From: Microbulbifer sp. VAAF005 | Lineage (GTDB): Bacteria > Pseudomonadota > Gammaproteobacteria > Pseudomonadales > Cellvibrionaceae | Direction of reading: 5' to 3' | Length of the DNA stretch: 64,000 nucleotides | NCBI RefSeq assembly: GCF_030012985.1 | Contig: NZ_CP120233.1 | Coordinates: forward strand, 3,963,001 to 4,027,000 | In this document: positions 8,360 through 17,997 of the stretch, in pieces | Layout of the letters: the number at the start of each line of letters is the position of its first letter | How positions within the stretch are numbered: position 1 is the stretch's first letter | Position numbers and translations under genes: made by a program | The notes under the pieces: model-generated | What the model was told of the DNA's origin: nothing | Seen by the model: only the letters and a program-made list of their open reading frames with translations | Database searches by the model: none

Positions 8360-9880
8360 TCAGTTATCCGTAATTGAATGAACAATACCTGGCAACACTG
8401 CGTTCAGGTAATCATCAGGCTCCAATAACTCTCCGGCAGCACCCAGGGAGTACTCTATAAAAGGTTCAGGAACAAATCCCAAGGTCAAGGTGATAAGTGC
8501 GAGCAATATGACTGGAAGCAGCCGCTGGAAGCGCTCCGCACCACTTAAGCTGTATAAATTCTTGCAATGCTCCTCGGGGTGGGGTTTCCAGAATGCTTCC
8601 GCCCATATCTTGCTCATTGAAAATAGAGTCAGTGCCCCGGTAATTAATGCGACAGCAGCAACGATATAGGCGGCCTGGTCCAGGCTAGCCTTGACCAATA
8701 GCAGTTTTGCCCAAAAACCTGATAGTGGAGGAAATCCAGCCAAGCTGAATGCGGCTATAAAAAATAATGTCGATAGAAACGGACTGGACCGATATAAACC
8801 GCCAATCTCATTCAATTCATAACTGCCTGTGAGGCGCTGAGCAGTACCACTGATCAGGAATAAGTTCGTTTTTGCCACAATGTTGTGGACCATATAGAAA
8901 ACAGATCCGGCCAGTGCCAGGGGGCTGTTCAGAGCTAGCCCCAAGACCAGGAATCCAATCTGGCTGATGATATGAAATGCAAGTATTTTCCGAAATTCAT
9001 AATGTGCCGCAGCGCCCAACACACCTGTCAGCATGGTGAGCAATGCTGCCCATAATAAAATATCCCGGGTGAACTCAAGATCATTGGGAAATATTAAAGT
9101 AAAGGTGCGAATAAGCGCGTAGACGCCGACCTTAGTCAATAGACCGGCAAATACAGCGGTAACGGCGACCGGCGGAACATGGTATGAAGCGGGCAACCAA
9201 AAAAACAGGGGAAATATTGCCGCCTTGATCCCAAAAGCACAGATAAATATAACTGCCAATGTTGAAATCGCGACAGGATTTTGCACCTCTGCCAGGGAAA
9301 TATGCAGCTGAGCCATATTCAGGGTGCCAGTGAGCCCATAAAGGAGCCCGATAGAGGTCAGCATCAACAGTGTGGATACCAGATTTAACGCTACATATTT
9401 AATACCGCCATCCAGTTGTATTTTCTCACCACCGAGTACCAGTAGAGCGAAAGAGGCAATTAACATTACCTCAAACCACACATATAAATTGAATAAATCA
9501 CCAGTGATAAAGCTACCGCTGACGCCCGCTAAAAGCAGCTGGAAGAAGCTGTGAAATCCCATCTTCACACGTTTTTCACTGATGTCTGATATTGCAAATA
9601 GTGAGACACATAATCCCACAATGGCACTGATCAACAGCATTACCGCACTGAGCCGATCGGCGACCAATGTGATTCCGAAGGGAGCTTGCCAGTCTCCCAT
9701 TTGCCCAGCTTGAGGGCCCTGGCTTTCTACCAGGACAAGAATATAAAGGTTAATGCAAAGGGCGGTGAGGCATCCCAATATAGAAATGGCAGAGCAAAGA
9801 TATTGACGGCCGCGTGCGGGAAATGTAATTAACGCCGTGGCGATAGGGATTAAGAATGGCAGGGCCAATAACCAACTCAA
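8360..9880 (-). CDS. mnhD: Mrp/Mnh antiporter subunit D (proton-translocating, NuoN/NuoL-like)
   Basis: 506 aa with about fourteen helices and the proton_antipo_M fold shared with complex I subunits. Visible signatures are LFNLYVWFEVMLIASFALLVL with the conserved glutamate, GIKAAIFPLFFWLPASYHVPP and the lysine/histidine-bearing HYEFRKILAFHIISQIG. The start is a TTG that overlaps the mnhC stop (TTGA), which is unusual but gives the expected N-terminus; there is no better start nearby. MrpD with MrpA forms the ion-translocating core of the antiporter. Confidence 0.94.
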   Translation of the reverse strand: MSWLLALPFLIPIATALITFPARGRQYLCSAISILGCLTALCINLYILVLVESQGPQAGQMGDWQAPFGITLVADRLSAVMLLISAIVGLCVSLFAISDISEKRVKMGFHSFFQLLLAGVSGSFITGDLFNLYVWFEVMLIASFALLVLGGEKIQLDGGIKYVALNLVSTLLMLTSIGLLYGLTGTLNMAQLHISLAEVQNPVAISTLAVIFICAFGIKAAIFPLFFWLPASYHVPPVAVTAVFAGLLTKVGVYALIRTFTLIFPNDLEFTRDILLWAALLTMLTGVLGAAAHYEFRKILAFHIISQIGFLVLGLALNSPLALAGSVFYMVHNIVAKTNLFLISGTAQRLTGSYELNEIGGLYRSSPFLSTLFFIAAFSLAGFPPLSGFWAKLLLVKASLDQAAYIVAAVALITGALTLFSMSKIWAEAFWKPHPEEHCKNLYSLSGAERFQRLLPVILLALITLTLGFVPEPFIEYSLGAAGELLEPDDYLNAVLPGIVHSITDN

Positions 9881-10251
9881 GGGGCTTTCTTCCTCTTGGG
9901 CTTAACTGGTTCAGCAATTCTCATACTATCCACATCTAATGTACCCAGCTCCCGGTAAGCTTGTGCAATTAGTGCCAGGGCAAAAGCCAGCAAGCCAAAG
10001 CCAATTACGATTGCGGTTAGGATCAGGGCCTGGGGTAGGGGATTGGCAACGATAATTTGCGGGGCTTCCTGGCCCTTGGGGACCAGCGGTGGCGAGGCGC
10101 GGGTCAGTCGTCCGGCGATAAAAATTGCCAAATTGGCGGCATTGCTGATCAGTACCAAGCCAAACAGGTAGTGTAACAGGTGGCGGGCCAGCATAAGGTA
10201 AACGCCGGTAGCTATCAGGATGCCGACGACAACGGCGAGTGGAGCTTCCAT
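9877..10251 (-). CDS. mnhC: Mrp/Mnh antiporter subunit C (NuoK-like)
   Basis: 124 aa, three-helix NuoK-like protein: GIYLMLARHLLHYLFGLVLI-like first half, SNAANLAIF and DPLPQALILTAIVIGF-type segment (here ANPLPQALILTAIVIGF), the hallmark of MnhC. It has a lysine-rich tail (KPKRKK). The ATG at 10251 follows mnhB by one base and its stop overlaps the mnhD TTG start, consistent with coupled translation. Confidence 0.95.
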   Translation of the reverse strand: MEAPLAVVVGILIATGVYLMLARHLLHYLFGLVLISNAANLAIFIAGRLTRASPPLVPKGQEAPQIIVANPLPQALILTAIVIGFGLLAFALALIAQAYRELGTLDVDSMRIAEPVKPKRKKAP

Positions 10252-10252
10252 T

Positions 10253-10672
10253 TTAGCTGGCCTCTTCCAGTGCGAAAATCAGTGTGAGAACGGCTCCGAG
10301 TACTGTTAGGTAAACTCCAATATCAAAAAATAAAACATTGCTGATAATAATTCCGCCAGTTTCCTTGCTCCCTACCATGGCAAACCACTGTCCGGAAAAG
10401 GGGCCATCTCCCCAAAATAGAGCCATTAATCCAGATAACCCGGCAATGACAACTCCCCAGGCGGCGAGGGTCCCTGGAGGTATACGCAGAGCACTTTGTG
10501 CAGCCTCCATCCCCCAAGCCATAGCAAACAGGGCAAAAGCAGAAGCGGCAATTAATCCAGCAATAAATCCGCCTCCGGGATAATTGTGTCCACGTAACAG
10601 CATATAAATGGAGAAGACCAAGATCAGGGCTACCAACACACGGGTCGCTGTCTGTAGGATAATAGAATTCAC
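10253..10672 (-). CDS. mnhB: Mrp/Mnh antiporter subunit B
   Basis: 139 aa with four helices and the MnhB motif [18 protein letters not shown] near residue 26-43, followed by [22 protein letters not shown]. It starts with a GTG inside a GTGA overlap with the mnhA stop. In this operon the C-terminal MrpB-like domain is also fused to the end of MnhA, as is usual for the six/seven-gene Mrp group. Confidence 0.95.
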   Translation of the reverse strand: MNSIILQTATRVLVALILVFSIYMLLRGHNYPGGGFIAGLIAASAFALFAMAWGMEAAQSALRIPPGTLAAWGVVIAGLSGLMALFWGDGPFSGQWFAMVGSKETGGIIISNVLFFDIGVYLTVLGAVLTLIFALEEAS

Positions 10673-12953
10673 TGCTTGCCCCGTCTTAAATGATGACCGA
10701 GTAAGGTCACCGCAGCGACAGCTGCGGTGAACACCACAATAATCTCCCCGAAAGTATCCAGGGCCCGGAAGTCCACCAGAATGACATTGACAATATTGCG
10801 CCCATGGGCCTCGGGTACTGCAGCCTCCTTGTAAAATTCACTCACAGGGCTCTCGAATGGGGTTTGCAGGACTACCAAAATACTGATAGTAAATAAAAGG
10901 CCGACTGTGGCACCCAGCAGTGCATCCCTGGGACGGAAGCCTTCCTTCTTACCGGGAGTAAATACGGGCAGGCGTGGAAGAATCGCAGCAATTAATACCA
11001 GATACAGCGTTTCTACCAGAATCTGTGTAATGGCTACATCCGGTGCGCCAAAGAAAAGATAAATTAGTGCTATACCCACACCGAGAGCGCCGAGTGCGCA
11101 AATGGCGGTCAGAGGTTTACGCGCAATGCCCGCAGTAAAGGTGCCTCCTACCGTCAGCAGTATGGCTGCCCACTCTTTTAAATTGAGGCGTGGTGCAGTG
11201 TACTCCAGTGAGAAGTGGCCGGTATGTATAAAGGCATAAATTAAAGCCATCGAGAGAGTAACAAAAATAACAGTGAGATAACGCCGCATAATTCCATTTT
11301 GCAATATACGTGTTTGTAGCGCGGCAAAAGCTTTTAATAGTTCTAAGGATTTATCCCATAGTAAATCGGCACTAGTTGGCGCATGGGTAAAATCCCAGTT
11401 TAACCAAGCTCGCATACGTTTGAGATTGACATACATAATCACCCCGAGCACAAAAGTAAGAATGCTCATCAGGAGCGGAATGTTAATACCGTGCCAGAGT
11501 TTTAGGTCGATGGTTTCTGGAAGTCCGAGTATCGCTGTGAGAGCCGGTTCCACCAGTCCGCCACCGACTAAGTCCGGGGCTAGGCCAAATGTGAGGCCGA
11601 AAGCGCTTAAAACTATTGGGCTTATCCACAAACCGGGAGGTGCGCTTCGAATACGGCTGGCATCTTTGGCTAGAGGACCAAAGAAGGGTTTGATGGCCAC
11701 CATACCGGCTACTGTCACCGTTACCGCATTGGCAAAAATTGCTGCTGTGCCCACCAATGCGGGCTCTGAAGCTACCGCCAAGGCACCTTCATATTTCAGT
11801 TCTTTGCCAATAAATCCAAGGAACGGCGGGAACCCTGCCATGGATAGGGCTGAAGCCAGCGCTGCGATAAACGCAAAGGGCAATAATTTCGCCAGGCCGT
11901 GTAGCTTGGTTAAATCCCGGGTGCCGGTCTGCCGATCGATAATACCCACCACCATAAACAGTGCAGCTTTGTAAAAAGAGTGAACCAGCAAGAAAGTAAT
12001 TGCAGCGGCGACGGCAGCTGAAGCATCAGAACCCAGAAACATGGTGATAGTGCCGAGAGCGATTACGGTGGTATAGGCGAGGGCCCGTTTCAGGTCTGTT
12101 TGACGCAGGGCAGCCACTGCCGCTACTGCGGCAGTGGCAATACCGGTGCAGGTTAAAATCCACTCCCAGTATTCAGTGTGGGCCAGTACCGGATGTAGGC
12201 GCGCAAGAAGGTAAATGCCGGCTTTGACCATAGTGGCCGAGTGTAGATATGCGCTCACCGGTGTTGGAGCCGCCATGGCATTGGGTAACCAAAAGTGGAA
12301 AGGCAATTGTGCCGACTTTGAGAATGCTCCGATAAGTACCAGAATCAAAATAGGAAGATAGAGTGAACTGGACTTAATTTGTTCCCCTTTTATTAATAAC
12401 TCTTCAAGGTCATAGCTATCGACAATTTGTCCTATTAATAAGAAAGCGGTAAGTAAGCAAAGCCCCCTAAGGCAGTCACTAGTAAAGCCTGTAAAGCTGA
12501 TCGCCGCGCAACAGCACTGGAGTGGTTAAAGCCAATCAAGAGGTAGCTCGCGACTGTTGTAACTTCCCAAAAAACAAATAAAGTAATGAGATCGGATGCC
12601 AATACCAAACCCAGCATTCCGACCATAAAGAGATAGAGATAGAGGAAGAAACGTCGCAATAGTGGATTGCCGCGTAAATACTCAGCGGCATAAATGGTGA
12701 TGAAAAATCCAATACCACTGATTAATAAGGCAAATAAAAAACTGAGTCCGTCGATATAGAAGCGCAGGGATATGCCCAGATCTGGAACCCAGCTAATGCC
12801 AAAGGAAAACTCTCTGCCTGCAGAAATATCGGGTAGATGAAAAAGCAATAACAAGGCGACAATGGCCGGAGGAATCGGAGAAAGCAGGGAGATCCATCTT
12901 CCCGGCGCTTTTCTATCGCCATTGCGACTTTCCATGTCGCCTACTGATCCCAT
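10669..12953 (-). pseudogene. mnhA: Mrp/Mnh antiporter subunit A, frameshifted
   Basis: First gene of the operon; ATG at 12953 is preceded by AGGGA at seven bases. The first 165 codons (helices 1-5, with [20 protein letters not shown] and [20 protein letters not shown]) lie in one frame, the remaining ~590 codons (SKSAQLPFHFWLPNAM, HSATMVKAGIYLLAR, then the MrpB-like tail [14 protein letters not shown]) in another. The shift is at a C5 run (plus strand 12463-12467); a sixth base gives [16 protein letters not shown], exactly the expected helix. Restored length is 761 aa, normal for MrpA. The subunit forms the proton path homologous to NuoL. Because the rest is well conserved, a sequencing error or very recent loss is more likely than long-standing decay. 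Confidence 0.85.
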
Positions 12954-13172
12954 TATTTTATCCCTGGTGACTCGATGTCAGTATCTAGCAGTGAATCACT
13001 GCCAAGTTAATAGTTTAGGTGTAAACCGGAGATTGTCGCTTTTAGGAGGAGTAGTCTTGTGCTTGTAAAGATGAATGTTCTGGTTAGATAGATTCCAATG
13101 CCTGTTACAAGAAGCGGTATCTCAGAACAGGTTTACAGCCCCAACAGAATCAGTCTGTTGATAGATTGCCTA

Positions 13173-13865
13173 TTATCGAGGCAAGTCGAACCATAGTGCG
13201 AGAACATTATTTGCTGAAGCGGTTAACTCTATTTTTTCCCGATAAACTCCCAAGCCATCTCCCGCCACTAGCAGGTGACTGCCATTGAGTTCGACATTAC
13301 CAGCGATGATGTGAAGATATCCTGGGCGCTTAAGGGTGTTCAATCTTAAACTCTCACCGGTACGTAGTTGGAGGCGAAACAAGCTGGCATTCTGGTGAAT
13401 AATTAGTGAGTTATCGCGTCCATTGGGAGTTACCAACGGAGTTAGCGCCCCAGCTTGAGTGATTGATTTTTGTTCATAGCTGGGCTGAATATTTTTCCGG
13501 TTAGGTTGAATCCAGATTTGCAGGAATTTAAGGTTTTTAGTCTTTGAGTGGTTATACTCTGAATGGGTAATACCTTTACCTGCACTCATTCTTTGAATCT
13601 CACCAGCGGGAACGACAAAGTGGTTTCCCTCGCTATCTAAATGTTCGATAGCACCCTCCAGAATATAGGAAATAATTTCCATATCCTGATGGCCATGAGT
13701 GTCAAAGCCTGCCCCAGGCTTTACGGTATCATCGTTAATAACTCGCAGCGCGGAAAACCCCAGATGATTCGGGTCATAATAGTGCCCAAATGAAAAACTG
13801 TGTTTGCTGTGTAGCCAACCAAAACGGGCTTGCCCCCGTTCCCCTGATGGTCTGAAGTAGTACAT
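13173..13865 (-). CDS. Pirin family protein (YhhW-like cupin)
   Basis: 230 aa, two-cupin pirin. The N-terminal half has the metal-binding set: HSFSFGHYYDP, then GAGFDTHGHQDMEIISYILEG and HSEYNHS, giving three histidines and a glutamate in the usual spacing. E. coli YhhW of this family oxidises quercetin in vitro; physiological substrates are uncertain. The ATG at 13865 has AAGGA seven bases upstream, better than the in-frame TTG two codons earlier. It lies 100 bp downstream of a LysR gene on the same strand, and the pirin/LysR/hydroquinone reductase/DoxX group is a recurrent redox-stress neighbourhood. Confidence 0.93.
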   Translation of the reverse strand: MYYFRPSGERGQARFGWLHSKHSFSFGHYYDPNHLGFSALRVINDDTVKPGAGFDTHGHQDMEIISYILEGAIEHLDSEGNHFVVPAGEIQRMSAGKGITHSEYNHSKTKNLKFLQIWIQPNRKNIQPSYEQKSITQAGALTPLVTPNGRDNSLIIHQNASLFRLQLRTGESLRLNTLKRPGYLHIIAGNVELNGSHLLVAGDGLGVYREKIELTASANNVLALWFDLPR

Positions 13866-13967
13866 AGCCAATTCCTTATCGGTAGAAATATTTTGGCTAT
13901 GGTAGGCTGCTGTGGTTATAGGAGATATTGGATAATAATGAATCGGTTATTCGTATTAATAGAATAT

Positions 13968-14870
13968 TTAAGCTTCTTCAGAGGTTGGCATATCTAAGGT
14001 CAGCAATCTTAGCTCACCAATAAACTCTCTAGCGGCAGGGCCTAATTTATCCTGGTCTTTAAAGTTCAAGAAAAAGCTTGTGGAGCGTAGGCTACCGTTT
14101 TTTAATTTTAGCTTTTTAAGCGTCCCCGCATTGAGTAACTTGGAAATTAAGGGTATGGGTAGCCAGGCGAATCCGAGGCCCTGTTCAATAAGATCCAAGG
14201 AGGCCCGTAAACTACCCACCTTCCAGCGCTGTTCCGCTCCCAGCCAGCCTGAATCCCTGTTTGTCTGCATAGCTGAGTCCCGCACAATAATCTGTCGATA
14301 TAATTTCAGATTCTCGTACGTCAGTTCGCAATTTAATTGATGTAGCGGATGATCTCTATGAGCGACAGCGACAAATTCTATACGGCAAATTTCATCGTTG
14401 AGAGCATTTTTCATAGGAAAGGCAGAAAGGCCTAAATCCACAAGCCCTTCTTGGATCAACTCATTGGTACCGGACAATACGGTATCGACAATATCGATAT
14501 TCACCTGGGGATATCTCGCCGAAACTTTCTCCAGTGCCTGAAAAACCACACTTTGGGGGAAGGCGCCATCTACAGCGATACGCAGTTCTGATTCCACGCC
14601 TTCACCAAGGGTTTTGGCAATATCCTCGATACGGGAGACTTCATCCAGCAGGTATTGGCTGCGGCGCAGCATTAGGTTGCCAACTTCCGTGAGTATCACT
14701 TTGCGGCCAGATATCTCAAAAAGCTTGACTCCGAGAGCAGCTTCCAGGTTGCTAACCGCATTGTGAATACTGGATTGGCTTTTATGGACTCGCGCAGAAG
14801 CCTGATTAAAACCTCCGGCATCCACTACCGCTTTAAACATGCGCCATTGTTCTAAGGTGGTTTTTTGCAT
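13968..14870 (-). CDS. LysR-family regulator, YhaJ-like
   Basis: 300 aa with the winged helix at residues ~5-65 (LEQWRMFKAVVDAGGFNQAS, KSQSSIHNAVSNLEAALGVK) and a substrate-binding domain after ~90. The neighbourhood matches that of E. coli YhaJ, which senses quinone-like compounds and controls yqjF (DoxX) and related genes. Here it lies between the glutathionyl-hydroquinone reductase gene and the pirin gene, all on the reverse strand, so it probably regulates this group; direct evidence such as an operator was not resolved. Confidence 0.88.
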   Translation of the reverse strand: MQKTTLEQWRMFKAVVDAGGFNQASARVHKSQSSIHNAVSNLEAALGVKLFEISGRKVILTEVGNLMLRRSQYLLDEVSRIEDIAKTLGEGVESELRIAVDGAFPQSVVFQALEKVSARYPQVNIDIVDTVLSGTNELIQEGLVDLGLSAFPMKNALNDEICRIEFVAVAHRDHPLHQLNCELTYENLKLYRQIIVRDSAMQTNRDSGWLGAEQRWKVGSLRASLDLIEQGLGFAWLPIPLISKLLNAGTLKKLKLKNGSLRSTSFFLNFKDQDKLGPAAREFIGELRLLTLDMPTSEEA

Positions 14871-14948
14871 TATGTAAACCCTGATTCTTATACCGGCAGT
14901 TGTGGATAAATATCAAGGGCAAAGCTGCACTGCCTAGAACCCCAAATA

Positions 14949-14970
14949 CTTGCCCCAAGCGCGGGGCAAG
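14949..14970 (-). terminator. Hairpin downstream of the hydroquinone reductase gene
   Basis: Perfect 8-bp stem CTTGCCCC / GGGGCAAG with a 6-base loop, placed 5 bp after the stop of the 14976-15947 gene and before the LysR gene. The reverse strand continues with TATTTGG rather than a clean T-run, so it is a terminator candidate of moderate quality. Confidence 0.45.
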
Positions 14971-14975
14971 CGTAT

Positions 14976-15947
14976 TTATACCCGATTGTGGGGACTGTTG
15001 TAATCGATCATTGGACCCACAGGTACCACCTGGCTGGGGTTGATGGATTTATGGCTAAAATAGTAGTGGCGTTTAATATGGTGGAAATTCACTGTCTCTG
15101 AGACCTGCGGCCACTGGTATAGCTCGCGGACATAATTGCGCAGGTTGGGGAAGTCTTCCAGACGCTGCCGGTTACACTTGAAGTGGCCGTGATAAACGGA
15201 ATCAAAGCGAATTAAAGTTGTGAATAGTCGCCAATCTGCTTCAGAGACCTTATCGCCTACCAGATACCGCTGTTTACCTAATATTGCCTCTACCTTATCC
15301 AGGGCATCAAATAAGTTTCGGTAGGCCTCTTCATAAGCGGATTGAGTCGTCGCGAAACCACAGCGATAAACCCCGTTATTTATGTTTTCATAGACCAATT
15401 GATTGATGGCTTCGATATCTTTCTGTTTGTCTTTGGGATAAAAGTCCTGTGTATCACCAGTAATTTCATTAAACGCACTATTAAACATGCGAATTATTTC
15501 GGATGACTCATTGCTGACAATACAGTTTTGCTGTTTGTCCCAAAGTACTGGGACCGTAACGCGGCCGGAGTAGTCGGATTTATTGCGAGTGTAAACCTGA
15601 TGCATAAAGTCATAACCAAATAGTGCATCACCGCTACTACCCTCATCGGTATTGAAGCTCCATCCCTGCTCAAGCATATCCGGGCTTACAACGGAGGTAC
15701 TGATATGTTCTTCCAGCTTTTTCAATTTGCGGAAAATCAAGGTGCGATGAGCCCAGGGGCAGGCCAGGGATACATATAGATGGTAGCGCCCAGACTCAGC
15801 TTTAAAGCCACCTATGCCACTAGGCCCTGCGCTGCCATCGACAGTAATCCAGTTGCGTAACTGTGCAGCCTCTCGCTTAAATGCGCCCCCCGAATTCTTG
15901 GTGTCATACCACTGGTCGTGCCACTGGCCATTAATTAACAATCCCAT
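14976..15947 (-). CDS. yqjG: Glutathionyl-hydroquinone reductase (YqjG/PcpF type GST)
   Basis: 323 aa, Xi-class glutathione transferase. The catalytic motif CPWAHRT with the reactive cysteine is at residues ~59-65 after YHLYVSLA, and the family-specific features VTVPVLWDKQ, IVSNESSEIIRMFN and the C-terminal LVGDKVSEADWRLFTTLIRFD are present. These enzymes reduce glutathionyl-hydroquinones with glutathione in the cytoplasm, recycling quinone adducts. It follows the DoxX gene by 47 bp on the same strand, matching the yqjF-yqjG pairing of enterobacteria. Confidence 0.95.
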   Translation of the reverse strand: MGLLINGQWHDQWYDTKNSGGAFKREAAQLRNWITVDGSAGPSGIGGFKAESGRYHLYVSLACPWAHRTLIFRKLKKLEEHISTSVVSPDMLEQGWSFNTDEGSSGDALFGYDFMHQVYTRNKSDYSGRVTVPVLWDKQQNCIVSNESSEIIRMFNSAFNEITGDTQDFYPKDKQKDIEAINQLVYENINNGVYRCGFATTQSAYEEAYRNLFDALDKVEAILGKQRYLVGDKVSEADWRLFTTLIRFDSVYHGHFKCNRQRLEDFPNLRNYVRELYQWPQVSETVNFHHIKRHYYFSHKSINPSQVVPVGPMIDYNSPHNRV

Positions 15948-15994
15948 TTCATACTCCTAAATAGCGGTTGTTTTGTGACTGGCTTCAGATGGAA

Positions 15995-16426
15995 TCAATG
16001 TGTTTTCTTTCTGTTGTCCAAGCTGAAACGCCCAGCGCCATGGGCTGCTATCACCAGAAAACCACCGGCTATAGCCAGGTTCTTAAAGAACATTAGAAAC
16101 TGCATTTGATCTTCCAGGTTGCTATGGAACAGGAACGCAGTGAGTAAGCTAAATCCGGCGAATGCCAGAGCAGTTAATCGAGTTTGAAAACCCGCAATCA
16201 GAGCTAAGGCACCGCCTATCTCAAACAGGATTACCAATGGGAGCAGAAACTCGGGTAGACCACCGTAGGCCAGGTACTGAGCGCTACCCTCATAGTTTTG
16301 GATCTTGTTAACACCTGCCAGTAAGAAGATTGCTGCCAAGCCAATACGTCCGGAAAGGTCTGCGACGGCTGGAAACAAGGAACCACTGGGGGCATTTGAT
16401 GCTGTGGATAAAGTGGAAGTATTCAT
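15995..16426 (-). CDS. DoxX family membrane protein (YqjF-like)
   Basis: 143 aa from the ATG at 16426, which has TAAGGA eight bases upstream; a longer frame upstream lacks a good start. Four helices typical of DoxX: LSGRIGLAAIFLLAGVNKI, LPLVILFEIGGALALIAGF, LTALAFAGFSLLTAFLFH and MFFKNLAIAGGFLVIAAHG. DoxX/YqjF proteins are inner-membrane proteins linked to redox and aromatic-compound stress; the biochemical role is unsettled. First gene of the DoxX - hydroquinone reductase - LysR - pirin run. Confidence 0.93.
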   Translation of the reverse strand: MNTSTLSTASNAPSGSLFPAVADLSGRIGLAAIFLLAGVNKIQNYEGSAQYLAYGGLPEFLLPLVILFEIGGALALIAGFQTRLTALAFAGFSLLTAFLFHSNLEDQMQFLMFFKNLAIAGGFLVIAAHGAGRFSLDNRKKTH

Positions 16427-16596
16427 TGTGTCGGTCCTTAAACTGTAAATTGAGCGCCACTGCGGAGTAGCTGCTGTGGATAAGGGGCAGTTTATAGAGG
16501 ACGAGTAGAATGAAAATTGGTTAAATTCGACCATATCATTCGAATAAATCGAACATCGGGTGGGTCAGGTTCATTCAGAAGTGGACAAAAGGCCGC

Positions 16597-17334
16597 TCAG
16601 AAGTGATAGCCGATACCTATTGAGTAGACCCAGGGGTCAATATCTACATTTACATTGATGCGGTCGTAGTCGTTATCTTCTGTGCGGAAGCGAATTTTGG
16701 CCTTGGTATCGATGCTCAAGTACCAGATGGCCGCATTAAACAGCCAGTTGCTCTCTCGTCCAAAGGCAATATCTACGCCCACTTCCCCTGCCAGGCCCCA
16801 GGAATTGCTCAGGCTCAGGGATGCCCTTGAGTCTGCACCCAGGGCCGTCTCGAAGTAGTTTTGTGCCGTGTGGCTGATATCTTCATCGAAGAAATGGGTG
16901 TAGTTAATTCCCACACCAATATAAGGCTGTACCCAGGACTCGGTGCATACCGGATACCACTGTACGCTGAGAGTTGGCGGAAGGTGCTTGATGTCACCCA
17001 GGGATACCCGACCCAGTGGATCACCGGTATCCGGGTCCGGTAAACCGCGAACATCGAGATCGTGCCGGAAAGGTACAGCTGCCAGTAATTCCAGTCCCCA
17101 GTGGTCTGCAAATAACCAGGTACCAGTGATGCTAGCGGAGTAGCCGGTATCCACGTAGACCCGGGTGTAGTCCAAGGGGGTGCCATTTAGGCGAAGTCTA
17201 CCAGAATCGTCGTTTGGATCGACCGCAGCAGCGCCAACGCGAACGATAAAATCTCCCTTTTTATAGTCCGCAACCGACGGGCTGGTAAGCAACAGTACTG
17301 CACAAAAAACTAATGTCAGATTGATTCCGTTCAT
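16597..17334 (-). CDS. OmpW-family outer membrane protein, second copy
   Basis: 245 aa, ATG at 17334 with GGAAGG six bases upstream. Signal peptide ending near SPSVA, then GDFIVRVGAAAVDPNDDSG, DHWGLELLAAVPFRHDL, HLPPTLSVQWYP, QPYIGVGINYTHFFDE and a terminal WVYSIGIGYHF: the complete OmpW pattern. It shares the family layout with 2387-3163 but the sequences differ widely, so they are old paralogues rather than a recent duplication. A longer acidic insert between strands (EDNDYDRINVNVDID) probably forms an extracellular loop. Confidence 0.95.
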   Translation of the reverse strand: MNGINLTLVFCAVLLLTSPSVADYKKGDFIVRVGAAAVDPNDDSGRLRLNGTPLDYTRVYVDTGYSASITGTWLFADHWGLELLAAVPFRHDLDVRGLPDPDTGDPLGRVSLGDIKHLPPTLSVQWYPVCTESWVQPYIGVGINYTHFFDEDISHTAQNYFETALGADSRASLSLSNSWGLAGEVGVDIAFGRESNWLFNAAIWYLSIDTKAKIRFRTEDNDYDRINVNVDIDPWVYSIGIGYHF

Positions 17335-17677
17335 GCCCAACCTTCCAGAGGTGCGACTGGTAATAAGTAGGAGGTCTGATAGCGATATGAATACCGTAAC
17401 TTACCGCCAGATTATTAGTGTAGATGTCTTGGAGATCCGGGAAAGAAGATAGTAAAAGCTGTGGCGCGGTATTTTATTGATATAACTTTGCTGGCTCCCT
17501 TTGAGAAAAATTTCCTATCTGTGAGAGAGTGCAAACCAGAAAAGAGTTTTATTTCCTATTGCGGCGATAATTGTCGAATCGGTTAATCTATTGATTGAAT
17601 TCGCCCTGTATTATTTTGTGTTTCTACGTTGATATATATTTAGCGATTCTTGATCAGTGTATTTTTCTTAATGCTTA

Positions 17678-17940
17678 GGAGCCTCTGAATAACTCCATGA
17701 TACCTCTGGCATGCAGAGCGGTTCACAATCAAGGCGCGGCTTCGCAGGAATGTCTAGACCTTTCAAGAAGTCGCAACGCGGAGTGTGAATCGCTCTGCAA
17801 GCCCCGAAGGGCGGGCCTTGAAGGCCACAGCTGCTGCGTTGCAGCTCTTGCAAAGGGCTACGGCCATTCGCGGCGAGCTACGCCTAACATCTGCAGCCTT
17901 CAAGACCCGCAGAGGCATTACGGAGTTATTCAGAGGCTCC
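17678..17940 (+). mobile_element. 263-bp MITE-like element, copy 1
   Basis: Non-coding element with terminal inverted repeats of about 30 bp (outer part GGAGCCTCTGAATAACTCC at both ends) and flanked by a 4-bp direct repeat CTTA (17674-17677 and 17941-17944). A near-identical element of the same length lies at 45597-45859 in inverse orientation, about 12 differences in 263 bases. No transposase is encoded; short frames inside are incidental. End sequence and the CTNA/CTAG-type target suggest mobilisation by an IS5-group (IS427-like) transposase elsewhere in the genome; that assignment is inference. The element ends 54 bp before the hydrolase start. Confidence 0.85.
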
Positions 17941-17997
17941 CTTAGCAAAACCCACTATCAATGATCATATAAGACACCAGGCTAGAGATTTAATAAC

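Noticed and set aside
17697..17948. Proteins of 60-80 aa encoded in the MITE copies
   Set aside because: Frames occur on both strands, lack ribosome sites and extend over the terminal repeats; conservation is that of the element.
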